A stretch of DNA of 64,000 nucleotides. It comes from Podospora comata (lineage: Eukaryota > Ascomycota > Sordariomycetes > Sordariales > Podosporaceae). Under the pieces are notes generated by a model that made no database searches, had not been told where the DNA came from, and saw only the letters and a list, made by a program, of their open reading frames with translations. Both the position numbers and the translations under genes were made by a program. This document shows, piece by piece, positions 1-11,127 of this stretch (position 1 is the stretch's first letter; each line of letters begins with the position of its first letter). The stretch is from assembly GCA_017354895.1 (NCBI GenBank), contig CP071499.1:1550001-1614000 (forward strand), read 5' to 3'.

Positions 1-1840
1 AATGTCCTTGAAGCGAAGGTGGAAACCGCGAGACTCGGAAGAGATGACGAGGAACATGCCGTAGAGACGGTTGGGGTACTCAAACTCGGGCAGGAAGCTT
101 GGGTCGAGGCGGAAGCTGAGGGCGACCTTGGTAGGGGTGAAGTAGTTGGTCTTGAGGACGGCATTGTTGAAGACACGGAAGGCAGTCATCACCATTTCTT
201 CGTGCTCGTTATTCACGTCCTTGGTGATCTTGTCCTTGAGCTTGGCGTCTGAGAGGACCTCAAAGGCTGGCGTGGGGGCAATGAAGTGGCGGTCGAAACC
301 AGGGCCGACCTTGAGGTGCACATTGGCGAAGGAGGCATACAAAGCCCTGACGAGTCCGGGATGAGACTTGATAATCTCCAGGATGTAGTCGGGCGTAAAA
401 GTCTCAGTGCGGAGACGCTTCTTCATCTTGGACAGAATCTCGGCGTGCGAGTTGTTCTTGGGATTGAGGGCCGCCACTAGCGAAGCATACTCAGATCCAA
501 GACGGTTGAGGAAGTGCTGCACAAAGACCCACACAGAGTGAGCGTAGATGGTCTCCTGCAAACTGAGCTCGCCCGAGGCAAACATGTCCTGCAGCTTGGT
601 CTGGGGAATGCAGTATAGGAGGGAGATCTCCTTGGTGATCTGGTGGATGGACTCCTCGATGGAGGGGAACTTGCCCTCGAGGTTGGAGGCGGGTCGCAGG
701 TAGATGCTGATGATGGTGATGCCGTTGGAGAACTGCTCGACGTACTTGCGGGAGCTGGTGACGCCATAGTAGTGATAGAGATCGCTCAGGGCGCTGAAGA
801 TGCCCCTGGCAGTTCTTGAGCGGAAAGCAACGACCAATCTCTTCTCCGGGGTCCCCTCAATGTCGTAGACCTCGATAACGGGACCAGCACGGCGGACAGC
901 GCTCTCGATGATCTCCTGATAGATCACCTTGGTGTTCTTGGTGGCCTTGGCGAGGAACATGCGGTCGCTGATAACCTCCAATCTGGTCTCCATTGGGTCG
1001 GCATTTGCATCAACAAACTGGCACTGATACACGAAGTAGCAGCGGAGAGTGGCCTTGGAGTTGGCGTCTTGTCCCAAAACACCGGGAGACCGGAAAGTCT
1101 CAACGCGGAAGCGCTTCGAGGTGTCACCACCATCCAAGTACTTGGACTCGAGGCGGTGCTCATATCTTGGGCCGTTGATGGAGGTCTTGCCGGGCTCGCT
1201 TGTGTCGATGTAGATGGCATGGTCAGAGGCTTCCATGTCCAGCCGGATCTCCTCACGCTTGTCCTCACGAGAGAAGGCTGCTACCTTGGCAGCATAGAGC
1301 GATGTGATGTGGTTGCTGATGGCTTCAGGAGACTCGAGCTGGAAGTAGACATCGTCGATGGCCAGCTCATTGTAGAACCAAAGGATCTGAGCGTCGACGA
1401 GAGCCTCGGGAATCCAACCGCCCTTAAGGATGATTTCCCGTACTGCAGAGTTGTCAGTTCCTATACTAATCACAAGATTTGACAGAGTGCTCACCTTGCT
1501 TCATCTGCTCGGCCTTGCCCTTGAATTCAGGGGCAACATAGCCAACCGTGGCCGACCGCAAGACTCTGTGGCCATTGCCGTTCATCTTGGGATAGCTGAC
1601 GTGTGTTGGCTGGGGTGATGGGTGTCGGGAAACCTCTGTGCCTCTGGTCTTCTCAACGAGCCTGTTGGCTGGGTTGAGGGTGCTAGGAGACTCAGTCATG
1701 GTGTCGTCTGAGGACGAAAAGGGGTCCTGATACTCTGGAAAGCTGTCCATTGGAAGGTTAGTCTTGATGGTCAGGATAGACACCCGGCGCATACGGTCGA
1801 CAGGACTGGCGAGCACAGGCTCAACCATGATGCCTTCCAT
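1..1840 (-). CDS. GDH2: NAD-specific glutamate dehydrogenase, N-terminal part (cut by window edge)
   Basis: Oxidative deamination of glutamate to 2-oxoglutarate and ammonium with NAD is the role of this large fungal enzyme (yeast Gdh2, Neurospora NAD-GDH). The model is complement(join(1..1442,1495..1840)), with one 52-bp intron (1443-1494, donor GTGAGC, acceptor CTGCAG) joining in phase. The ATG at 1838-1840 opens MEGIMVEP. The 596 visible residues form the regulatory N-terminal half, with recognisable stretches such as LRCYFVYQCQFVD and VWVFVQHFLNRLGSEY. The catalytic dehydrogenase domain would lie beyond position 1. Family proteins are about 1,050 residues, so a little over half is seen. 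Family assignment is from recalled similarity and is confident; an in-frame second ATG lies four codons downstream. Confidence 0.88.
1443..1494 (-). other. Intron in NAD-glutamate dehydrogenase gene
   Basis: 52-bp intron with a GTGAGC donor and CTGCAG acceptor on the minus strand. Removing it joins a 346-bp first exon (phase 1) to the rest of the reading frame; without removal the frame meets a stop. Confidence 0.85.
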
Positions 1841-2448
1841 GGTGCTAAATCTCGAAGACAGAGTGGCTTGGGAGCAGGAGCAAGTTGGTGGTAGGGCTGA
1901 GGAATGACAAAGGATCTAAGGAGCAAGAGAAAAGCGGAAAGGGAAGAGGCTGGGGGGCTCGAGGGGAGCGAGCACAAGTTTTGTAAAGGAGTAGAGGGAC
2001 ATGTTGGCAGGTGTGTAAGAGTGCATCGGAGCGCGTATGATACCATGGGCGCGGTGTGTGCTTTTGGTGGTTGTCGAAGCGGCGAGGGAGCCGCAGTTGG
2101 CCCTTGCCATGACCCTTCTCGCCCCGTTTGAACCTGCTCACCCCGATAGCTGATCGCGGCAATCAGGTTTGACGTTGGGAAGAGATGCCGGCATCGGATG
2201 AACTAGGAGAGGCAGAAGCCACAGACGGCGTGGCACAAGAGACCAGGAATGAGAGCGAGTGACATGGCAACTTAGATAGCATCGACGGCAGCTCGGCCAG
2301 AGCAAGCAGCTGTGCTTCTTCGTTTCCGGGAGTATAGCCTCCGAGAGTGGTTCTGCTGCGTTCAAACAAGCTGCGAAAGCATGCTTCACCGCTACTGAAA
2401 CCTACGCTCGTACTCCGTACTGCCACCTGCTCATCCCTTGGGTGCTTC

Positions 2449-2490
2449 TGTGCTGTGCTGTGCTGTGCTGTGCTGTGCTGTGCTGTGCTG
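2449..2490. repeat. TGTGC pentanucleotide microsatellite
   Basis: About eight perfect tandem copies of TGTGC, followed by an imperfect copy. It lies about 600 bp upstream of the glutamate dehydrogenase start, outside any supported coding region. Confidence 0.95.
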
Positions 2491-5400
2491 TTGCTGTGCA
2501 GCTAGTGTGGGTCCGTCTGAGATAAGAACCTCGAGGGTTCCTTTTCCCCTGCCTCTTGCCCTGGAGCTACCAGGAGGAGATATTTGTGCAGACTGGAGAG
2601 GTGGTGACATGGGGGACATGCTGGTGGTGGATGCATAACGTTGGAACGTACCTGGCGGCTCTCGCTTGGAGGTCTGAATCAAGCCCGAGGTGTTATTCGG
2701 CGGCGCAAGACTCGGTTTGTATCGTATCTCTTCGATATGCGCCCCGGCAGATGCTGCATCGAGCAATGTTAGTTTTCTGGGTCCCTGAACCTGGACGGAA
2801 TGAGACGGGCACGGCGGGGCGATGCAACTGCGATAAGGTGCATACGATGGAGAAAAAAAGATGTCTCGTTTACCTTTTTTATCGTCGTGTCTTAGATGAA
2901 GACGGGCGATGTGTCAGTCGCTTCGGACGGTGAGGAGACAAAGACGGCTTAAAGTCTAGTCTCGCCCGGTGAAAATAAAGCTTGATGCCGCGAAAGCAGG
3001 AAAAGTGCCGATCTATCCCAGACAGCAAATCCCGAGGGTCCTGTTTCGATTGTTTTCGTCTGCACAAGATTGTATTAGTGCAAATACTCTCACAAAGCCC
3101 AGATCGCCATCTCAAGTGTCACGACTCTTCGCTGTTCGGTGCTTGCTCCTCGTTGCTGCCGCTTCTGGAAGGCAAGACATGTGTTCCAGAATCCAGGGCA
3201 CGCTGCCGGAGCCCGAGATAAGGAAACCTCATCTTTCCAGCCTGGCTCAGCTCTGGAAGGCCCGATCCTGCTCATCTCGTTCATGTCCCGAGCAGACACA
3301 GCCTTCCGCTGAACGCTTCCTCAACCTGCGCCTCGCCGCAGGAAGGCTAACGGGAGGAAATAAATAAAAAAGGAGTCTTTGGCTGGTGGAGGGGTGGAAG
3401 GGCTGTAAAACGGAAACCACAGGCGGGGACACAACAGCAGCAACAGTAGCAGCAGCAGTAGTAGGGCTCAGGGGCAGAGAATTGATGTTGATGGGGCACA
3501 GATGAACCGAAAGGGGTGTAAGATACCTGTTACGGCGCCGGAATGTTGCACAGAGATAAGGTCTGGCACGCTGTTTGGCTGCAAGCTTCAAGCGTGGCCG
3601 ATAAGGCGTGTCTGTGTCTGAAAATAGCCACAGGAAGATCCGCCGATTTGGTCGTTGTTCTTCGGACTTTTTTGGAGCAAGTCGATAAAAATGGCTTGCT
3701 TGGTAAGAGACGACGGGGCTCGTTGTGGTGTTGAGCCGTAAGTGTAAGTGAAAATAAAGTGTTGGTAGAGATAAAATAACACAATGTCAACAACAACCTG
3801 AAAACGCCAGCCAAAGAAACGACGGAAGCTCTGGCTCTTTATATGTTTCCAATTGGACACTCCTCTTTTCAGACATTTTTCTTGTTGACTCGCCCGCACT
3901 GTACGTACTCTCTCTCAGTCCATGTCTCCGCCGTCAGAACGGGGTGTCGTGATGACATTGGGGCGCTCTGACAAACGGAATCGGGTGTGCTAAGCCCGAT
4001 GGGGCAATTTGGGACTCTGCTGATTGGGTCACAGGGCCGGTACCTGAAAGGTCACTGAAAAAGTGTTTCTGGGATCCCTAGCTGCCATTCATGGCGCCCC
4101 TGGAGCGGCTATTCGAGGTTCTGGGGTAAGAGTGGAGTACTCAGCTCCAGGGTATTTTTTGCAAGCCGGGGTACACTTCAGGTACCTCGATGGCCAAGTA
4201 CACGAAGGACAACTCCAACCTGTTCGTATACCGAGGAATTTATTTTTATTTTCTTGATTTACACGAGAGAAACGCTTTTTGGACGGTTTTTTGAGTCCGG
4301 GAATCTTGTAACCACACTTGCTTTCACTGGTCCGATGCTTCTCGTAGGGCAGCCAGCCTCGAACCATCACCTTGAATCTCTTACTCACCACCACAACCCT
4401 CCCCAGCTGCCCAGCTCATTGGGCACAGGCGGGACGGCGTTGCACGTTCTGGAAGAGCCCCAAGCAATTGGAAATCCAAGCTATCTCCCCTGCCCAATCC
4501 CAATCTCGTCAAACACTTGCACTAGATCCCGCCGGGACGGTGAAGCCCCGACCGCCACTGCCATGGCTCTCTATCCCTTCACGGATAGCTTGGAAGTGTC
4601 AGAAGATGGATCTAGGATCTACCGCTATCCCCAGCTCTATCGCCCGTAAGGTTTGCCAATGGACTTTGAACGGAGGTAAGACTCACGAAAGAGTGGGTTT
4701 CAGCATCTCCATCTCCGTGGAACCTGCTGTGCTAGTTTGCTATCACCAACTGGGTTCAATCTGTTATTCACAGTTTTGAGATGCCGAGCCCTGTGACAAC
4801 TCCCAGACTTCAGACTTCGGAATTCAATATCAAAGCAGCCAGCCAGTCGTGCAACACATCTTCTCCCTTACCGCCTCTTCGTCTTACAGTCCTGACCTGG
4901 CATAATGGCGGTAGATCAATTCGGATTCGCAATTGGCGGTGGCATCATGAAAGCCCAGACTGTGCTCATCGGCAAAATGTTCCTTTCACGTTTGCTCCAA
5001 AGACTCTCATTCTCAACGAAAAGTCAAGGCAAAGTGGTCCCGTGATGGCCCAAGTACGTAAGAGCGACGGCCGCCCCGGGTTGGGCCCCTTTGCCCCGCA
5101 TTTCGATCCGCTGTGGCTTGCCCAGCATGCCCCGCCATCCACCATCCCCGGATTTTCCAGACCAAGCCCAGTGAAGCGCATCGCCATCAAGTAAAATGGG
5201 GGTAATGAAAACCTCCAGTTTGCTGCCCTGCTGCCCTACTGCATACATATTTTGTTCCTGAGGGTGCACGGGACCGGATTGTGGCTCTCTTTTCAGTATC
5301 CCGTTTCAAAAACTTTTCTGGTTCAAAGCAGTTGATGTTGCGGATGGCGACCTGAGATTCCTGCTATCCACTTAGCACTCTTTGACCGCTGCTATGCCGG

Positions 5401-6831
5401 CCGCATCTTGCATTTATTCTCTTCGACGATGCGACTCTGCCAAAACGTGTACCGGATTCTAACCTCATAGGTTCAAACTCCAAAAGGTACGTACCCCGAT
5501 ACCTGCCAGGTTTGTTAAGCGCGAAAAAAGCTCTGCTGTCCTCGTGCTGGCACCCAGGCGCGCTGGCTTGTTTGACGACACGGGCCGGGCTGGGGCATGG
5601 TCACGGGGCTCACCTTGAGATTTGCAGCTCGGCGCCGTTGCGAAACTTCCTCCCTGCCAAGTCCTTCCAGGCCTCCAGACTGCTAGTTTTTCTGTTGGCT
5701 AGGGGCTGGGTATGGAGATGACAACAGCGCCGGTGTGCGAATCGGCATCTCCACGAACCTGGCATCTGGGAGAGCTGGAGCGGCTGGAAGGTCTCATGCA
5801 CTGTACGGCAACACTGCCCCGTGAGAGCCCTGGTGAGACTACCACCGCTCCAACAGACCGAGCTCACCACCAACAAAACAAAACAAACAATTTCCAGCTC
5901 ATTCTTTCGCCCCTTTTCCACATTCGTTACAGAGCACAGAGATGACTCCCATTTCTCTCTCTGGTCTGCTGATACTCTCGCCATGGCCAGTTTGTCTCTG
6001 CCCGGTCCGAAAGGGGTCCCACTGAAGGACACATTTGAGATTTCTCCCTCGACAACTCTGTTGCAGTCACATATCGGAAACTCCCCAGCAACCATCCGAT
6101 CTTTTGCTCCCAAGGTCTGACCTCCCTCTCGGAGCTGCATCTCGACATTCGAGATCACGCTGAGGTCATCAGAGCAATCCTCCAAATACCTGCAGAGTAT
6201 TACTTGATGCCAAGGGCACGGCAGAAATCCATGCGGAATCGTCATCCGTGATCATGGGTTCCATCTTCATCCCTTCGGTGCCGTGGACGATATCAGGAGA
6301 GAGCTTCATTCGATTCCCGATCTTTGAACCGGAAGCAAGGGGTCTCCGTTCCAAGTCTTGTTGCTGAAGAACAGATGGTTCCCAGTCCATATATGCAAGC
6401 GGGGGAGGGCTGGGCTTGCATACTGGCGTATGCGCCTTTCAAGGGCCAAAGTGACAGCGAAACATGTACATGCAAGGTACCTTGCCTTGCTTGGGATGGG
6501 CACATACAACACAAGGACTATCAACCTCTTCTCTTTTGCTTGAACTTCTCCAGCAAACCAAGTCTTGAAGCTTGTCATCTTTACCCCTTTCTGTCATCAT
6601 GCAGAGCTACGGAAAGAATCTGCTCTTTTCCCAGAGATTATTCGTCCGATTCACTAACAGGGTTTTTACCCAGGACTTTTCTCCAATTTTGGAGGTGCTT
6701 GCATTCTCTGAGGTTGCTATCCTTTGTGTCCCCCCAAGTGCCTCCCAAGAAAAGAGGCAAAGCTGTTTCTGTTTTCTGTGTCTCGTTTTGAATTTTTTGG
6801 TGTCTTTCTCTCCCACACTCTCCTGACACAC

Positions 6832-6858
6832 TTTTTTTTTTTTTTTTTTTTTTTTTTT
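6832..6858. repeat. Poly-T tract, 27 bases
   Basis: Uninterrupted run of 27 T on the plus strand, in the gene-poor interval about 760 bp upstream of the kynureninase start. No element next to it was recognised, so it may be a simple homopolymer or the trace of a poly-A tail on the minus strand. Confidence 0.95.
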
Positions 6859-7622
6859 GTTTCTATTACTCATAGTGGTAGTTGGGTCTCTTTTCTGATC
6901 CGAGATTCTCTTCGTTAAGTGCCGAGAATAGGGTTCTCAGGCGATAAATCGTACGTACGGTCTGCCCAGCTTTTATAGCGGAGTAGACTTTGGGAAAAAA
7001 GGCTCGTCCCGTCTGATTTTCCCGCCGGTGTCGGAGCTTAAAACTGAGGAGAATTGAGGTCATCATCAGAGAGGGCTGAGTTTATATGACACACTGGTCG
7101 GAAAAGATGCATCGTGAAGGCTGCGGTTCGCAAAGGTCCAAGGAAGGAGGTTAAGGATCCAAGGGACGTCACTCATTGGGTTTTTTTTCTTGGCAGGGCA
7201 GAAATGGAAGGTTCCATGTGGGTTCTCCCGTTGATTGCCGCATGTCTCCGCTTTTAGTTTTTTTTGCTGATGGCGGGGCCGCCGCCGGCCGGGCGGGGCA
7301 CAGTTCGGTGGTGCCCCTCTCGGATCTGTCGCCGTTTCATCAACGGAAGAGATGGAGGGGTAGTTGATGGTGGGGCAATTGATTGAATCCTTCCTCATTA
7401 TCACACCCGACGACAACATCTATCACCTGCGAAGTTGTGTATGAGTGAGTTTTACAGGGGTTGAAGTTTATCCAGTGTTGGACAAGAGACACATCGAAAC
7501 TCTTTTTACTTTTCGGCAGTTTGAACAATTGGCTCAAGGGTTTCTGCTGTCACACATACATCACACCATATCTCACACCTTTGCTTGCTCAGAGCTTGTT
7601 ACTCCACATCAAGAAAGAGACA

Positions 7623-9129
7623 ATGACTTCAGCTCCCGTTCTTCCCGCCGGCGCCGCCGGGAGTGGAAATGCGAGGGAGCGAGCACGCCAGCTGGACCGG
7701 GATGATGAACTCGGGTTCTTGAGGGACGAGTTCAACATCCCGACAAAGGGACAAATCGCAAGCACCTCGTTACCCGAGGGTTCCTCAGGTACAAGTCCCA
7801 ACTGATCCAATATCAAGCCTCGATAACTGACAGGTTGGCATAGCCAATAACAATGACAGCGACACAACAACCAAGTGCATCTACCTCTGCGGCAACTCTT
7901 TGGGTCTCCAACCCAGACGCACACAAACCCGTCTCTCCCAGTACCTCTCCACCTGGGCCACCCAAGGCGTCCAAGGGCACTTTAAACCGCTGACCAACTC
8001 CCCCTTGCCGACATGGCTCGACGTCGACGAGCGAGCAGCCGAGATGATCGCCCCCATCGTGGGAGCTCACGTCTCCGAGGTGGCAATCATGCAGACTCTG
8101 ACTGCGAATCTCCATCTTCTCATGTCTGCGTTCTACAAGCCTGATGCGAACAAGCGGCACAAGATCATCCTGGAGAGCAAGGCTTTTCCTAGCGATCACT
8201 TTGCCGTGGAGACACAGCTTCGTCATCATGGGTTGGATGCGAGCAAATCAATGGTTTTGCTCAAGTCGGAGAGGTCGAGGGATAATATCTTGACTACGGA
8301 GGAGATCTGTGGGGTTATTGACCTGCATAAAGAGGACGCGTTTTTGTTGTTGTTGCCGGGGATTCAGTACTACACTGGGCAGCTGTTTGATATTGAGACT
8401 ATCACTGCGTATGCGAAGGAGAGGGGGATTTTTGTCGTTTGGGATCTGGCACATGCGGTTGGGAATGTGGAGTTGAGGCTTCATGAGTGGGGGGTTGATG
8501 CTGCGGCTTGGTGCTCGTACAAGTATTTGAATGGGGGGCCGGGGTGTATTGGGGGGATGTTTGTTCATGAGAATAATAGTGCTGTGACGAAGCTTATTAC
8601 TGATGAGAGGCCGGAGGAGGGGTATAATCACCGGTTGGCTGGGTGGTGGGGGAATGATAAGAAGAGTCGGTTTGGGATGGAGAATAGATTTCATCCTGTC
8701 AAGGGGGCCGCGGGGTTCCAGTTGAGTAATCCTAGTGTGTTGGATATTACTAGTTTGTGTGCGAGCTTGGAGGTTTTTGAGCAGGCGGGTGGGATGGGGA
8801 AGTTGAGGGAGAAGAGTTTGAGGCTGACGAAGTTTTTGGAGGAGCAGTTAGAGGGAATGGGGGAGGAGGAGAAGGGGTTGTTCAGGGTTATTACGCCTTT
8901 GGATCCGAAGCAGAGGGGGGCGCAGCTTAGCTTGGGGTTGGGGAGTGGGTTGCTTGAGGGGGTGATGAAGGAGCTGGAGAGGCAAGGGGTGATTGTTGAT
9001 GAAAGGAGACCGGATGTCATTAGGGTTGCGCCAGCGCCGTTGTATAATGGGTTTGAGGATGTGGTTGGATTTGTGGAGGCTTTTGGGGAGGCCTTGAGAG
9101 TGGCCAGGAGAGAGAGGGATGCGTTTTGA
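7623..9129 (+). CDS. BNA5: Kynureninase
   Basis: PLP-dependent kynureninase hydrolyses kynurenine and 3-hydroxykynurenine in tryptophan catabolism and de novo NAD synthesis. The model is join(7623..7788,7844..9129), giving 483 residues, the usual family length. The start ATG at 7623 opens MTSAPVLPAG. The 55-bp intron (donor GTACAA, acceptor TAG) must be removed because its frame holds a stop. Motifs seen are YLCGNSLGLQP near residue 64, IQYYTGQ mid-protein, VWDLAHAVGNV, and WCSYKYLNGGPG with K282 as the expected PLP Schiff-base lysine. The gene is convergent with the HET gene, leaving only 66 bp between stops. From about 8290 the coding strand turns strongly G- and T-rich, unlike its 5' part. 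Confidence 0.95.
7789..7843 (+). other. Intron in kynureninase gene
   Basis: 55-bp intron, GTACAA donor and TAG acceptor with a CTGAC branch-point-like site. The nearer AG at 7832-7833 would give the wrong phase, which fixes the acceptor at 7843. Confidence 0.85.
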
Positions 9130-9195
9130 GATGTACCCGCAGTGTTGCTATTGGGGGTCTGTCATTACGTCTTGCGATGCAGGTTGTGTATTCGC

Positions 9196-11127
9196 TCAAA
9201 CAATCTCAATCACCACAGCCTCCAAGTCATATATCCACCGCGCTTGGTAAGCATCTACCATGCCAACCCTCCTGAAACGTCCGTTAGACAGCTCTTCAAG
9301 CACTAGACCCTCTCCATTCCAGTCCTCGTCCCACTGAAGGAAAACAAAAACAATCCCACTCGTTCTCGGCCCAATATCATCAAAATGAACGTTACCAATC
9401 TGGCTGTGCTTCCCGTCTTCATTCAATACCATAAGCTCCCATCTGCCGGCCTTTTCACGCACAAAAGGCTCTCTTAAAACTGCCGCCTTAATGCGTAACG
9501 AACCATCCGTCACCTCCCCGAACGGCGCCTCCACAGCTGCAAGACTGACCCAACAGTCCACCACCTCCATCTGCTTATACTTTGAAGCATTCACCATGAA
9601 CGTAGCATTGTCATAGTATACCCCCCAATTCACGCTCGCCCACGACCACGACGGAGCACGGTATCTTGCCGGCCTCGAAGACTTGGGGTCGAGTTCCTTC
9701 TCCCTGACCGCCCTCCAAAGAAGGTCAGGCACTAAAGACTTTTTCCACAGTCCTGCAAGGTAGGAATCCCCAGTCACGCGGGAGAACTGCTCTGCGACGC
9801 CTGCCAGAGCGGGCAGCTTGTCCCCCTCGTGAGAGTGCCATCGCAGTGTGAAAGAAGCGACGATTTCAAGCCACGCAACACGCGCCTCCCATTTCTCTTG
9901 GGGTGACAACTCTTTGGATCGTTGGCCTGATGTTGAACAAGCGAGGATCCGGGGAAGGCGCACTCTGCTTGGTCCGCAGAGCGCCTGGCCTATGCTGACG
10001 GCTTCGGTCTGGCAGTTGTATTTGAGGGTCTCGCTGTCGTAGATCAGAGTGCGCGAGGGGAGGACCTGCTCTTGCAGCGTCCAGGCGCGGGAGTCGATTG
10101 GTTCGACGGGGAGGCCTGATTTCCCATGAGGGGAGTATGCTTCGTGTGTGTCGAGAAGGGAGACGATGCCTACTCTGCTTCCTGTTGGGTCTCGGGGGTT
10201 GTTGTTGTGGAAGGGTACACGTGCTGATGGGTTTCTCTGCAGCCGGGTTTGCCTCAGGAAGCCTTCCCTTGAGGTAGCTGCGCTGGCTGCTATGATGGTG
10301 AGGTAGCTCTCGCGGTAGATGCGGCTCATTTGACAGATTTGTTTCAACTTGTCGGCGTCGGAATCTTGGATGATGCAGAGAGCATCAACCCAGAGGTATC
10401 GGTGCTTGAGAGAGTGGGTAACGAAGATGGCATCGCGGATGGTTTGTGGGAGGCTTGAGATGGGTATCCCATGGCCGACAATCTCTTCGATGTTGGAAGT
10501 GGTGAGTTTGAGAGGCTGGTCAATGCCCCAGACGTAGCTCAGCGTTATATACAGGCCTGGCTGAGTTCCATGTGTGAGAATGAGTCTGGGGTTTGACGGA
10601 TCTGAGCAATCGATGACGCGGTCTGGAAGCAGCGTGAATAGATCGGGGCTTTGGCAGTCTGCGTGAAACTTGACGCAGTTGTCGATGCATTCCCGAGCTA
10701 GGGCGAAGCTCTCCGGGGTACAGAGGTCTGTAATTTGTTCACGGGCCCCAAAATGAACGGCTGCTGGATCGTCTGCGACAGTGTAGATGTGATACAAGTT
10801 GGTGATTCCTTTACCATTGATTACGACCCGAACTTCCAGTTGACTCTGCCGTGGGGTCCATGAATGGTTGTCCACATCATCGAGGCCCACGAAGACGGTG
10901 ACAGTGGTTCCCCCAGGAGGGTATCCCAGCATCTTTATAAGTCTGTTGAGTTCGCCACACCAAGTGCATCCTCGCCTGACGGCCCCTTGCACGGCTTCAT
11001 AGGGAGTGTCATATGTATACATGTCTTCCGGGGTCGTGTTCAAAAGGGACCTCCAACCATCAGGCGAAAAGATGGTCTTGAGATCTGTTTCGCAGACAAG
11101 CGAGAGCGGATCCAGTAATTGCTCCAT
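9196..11127 (-). CDS. Heterokaryon incompatibility (HET) domain protein
   Basis: A single uninterrupted 643-residue frame starting at the ATG at 11125-11127. The HET domain begins near residue 194 with YITLSYVWG, continues with LPQTIRDAI near 227 and YLWVDALCIIQDS near 244, and carries the typical RAWTLQEQVLPSR block further on. These are the signature blocks of fungal HET proteins, which act in non-self recognition and programmed cell death after hyphal fusion. A cysteine pair near residue 54 (CTWC) precedes the domain. No NACHT, WD or ankyrin repeats are visible, so this is a stand-alone HET protein of common length. It converges on kynureninase and has the small-gene cluster upstream. Its partner or specificity cannot be read from sequence. 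Confidence 0.93.
   Translation of the reverse strand: MEQLLDPLSLVCETDLKTIFSPDGWRSLLNTTPEDMYTYDTPYEAVQGAVRRGCTWCGELNRLIKMLGYPPGGTTVTVFVGLDDVDNHSWTPRQSQLEVRVVINGKGITNLYHIYTVADDPAAVHFGAREQITDLCTPESFALARECIDNCVKFHADCQSPDLFTLLPDRVIDCSDPSNPRLILTHGTQPGLYITLSYVWGIDQPLKLTTSNIEEIVGHGIPISSLPQTIRDAIFVTHSLKHRYLWVDALCIIQDSDADKLKQICQMSRIYRESYLTIIAASAATSREGFLRQTRLQRNPSARVPFHNNNPRDPTGSRVGIVSLLDTHEAYSPHGKSGLPVEPIDSRAWTLQEQVLPSRTLIYDSETLKYNCQTEAVSIGQALCGPSRVRLPRILACSTSGQRSKELSPQEKWEARVAWLEIVASFTLRWHSHEGDKLPALAGVAEQFSRVTGDSYLAGLWKKSLVPDLLWRAVREKELDPKSSRPARYRAPSWSWASVNWGVYYDNATFMVNASKYKQMEVVDCWVSLAAVEAPFGEVTDGSLRIKAAVLREPFVREKAGRWELMVLNEDGKHSQIGNVHFDDIGPRTSGIVFVFLQWDEDWNGEGLVLEELSNGRFRRVGMVDAYQARWIYDLEAVVIEIV

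Larger units (their letters stand above)
1841..7622. other. 5.8-kb region without a convincing gene
   Basis: This holds the divergent upstream regions of the glutamate dehydrogenase gene (minus) and the kynureninase gene (plus). Only short open frames occur. The longest, on the minus strand at 5610-6245, shows no recognisable domain. A 46-codon frame from the ATG at 4905 is equally unsupported. The region contains a TGTGC pentamer array and a 27-base T run, listed separately. I see no tRNA cloverleaf, rRNA or transposon remnant. Long leaders or non-coding RNAs are possible but not shown. Confidence 0.6.

Noticed and set aside
4905-5045. 46-codon frame beginning MAVDQFGFAIGG
   Set aside because: Protein-like first half, but isolated, short and without further evidence.
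5466-5490. tRNA T-arm-like sequence (GGTTCAAACTCC)
   Set aside because: No matching acceptor, D or anticodon stems could be folded around it.
5610-6245. 211-codon minus-strand frame in the gene-poor interval
   Set aside because: No domain, no conserved-looking composition and no splice or promoter context; probably chance.
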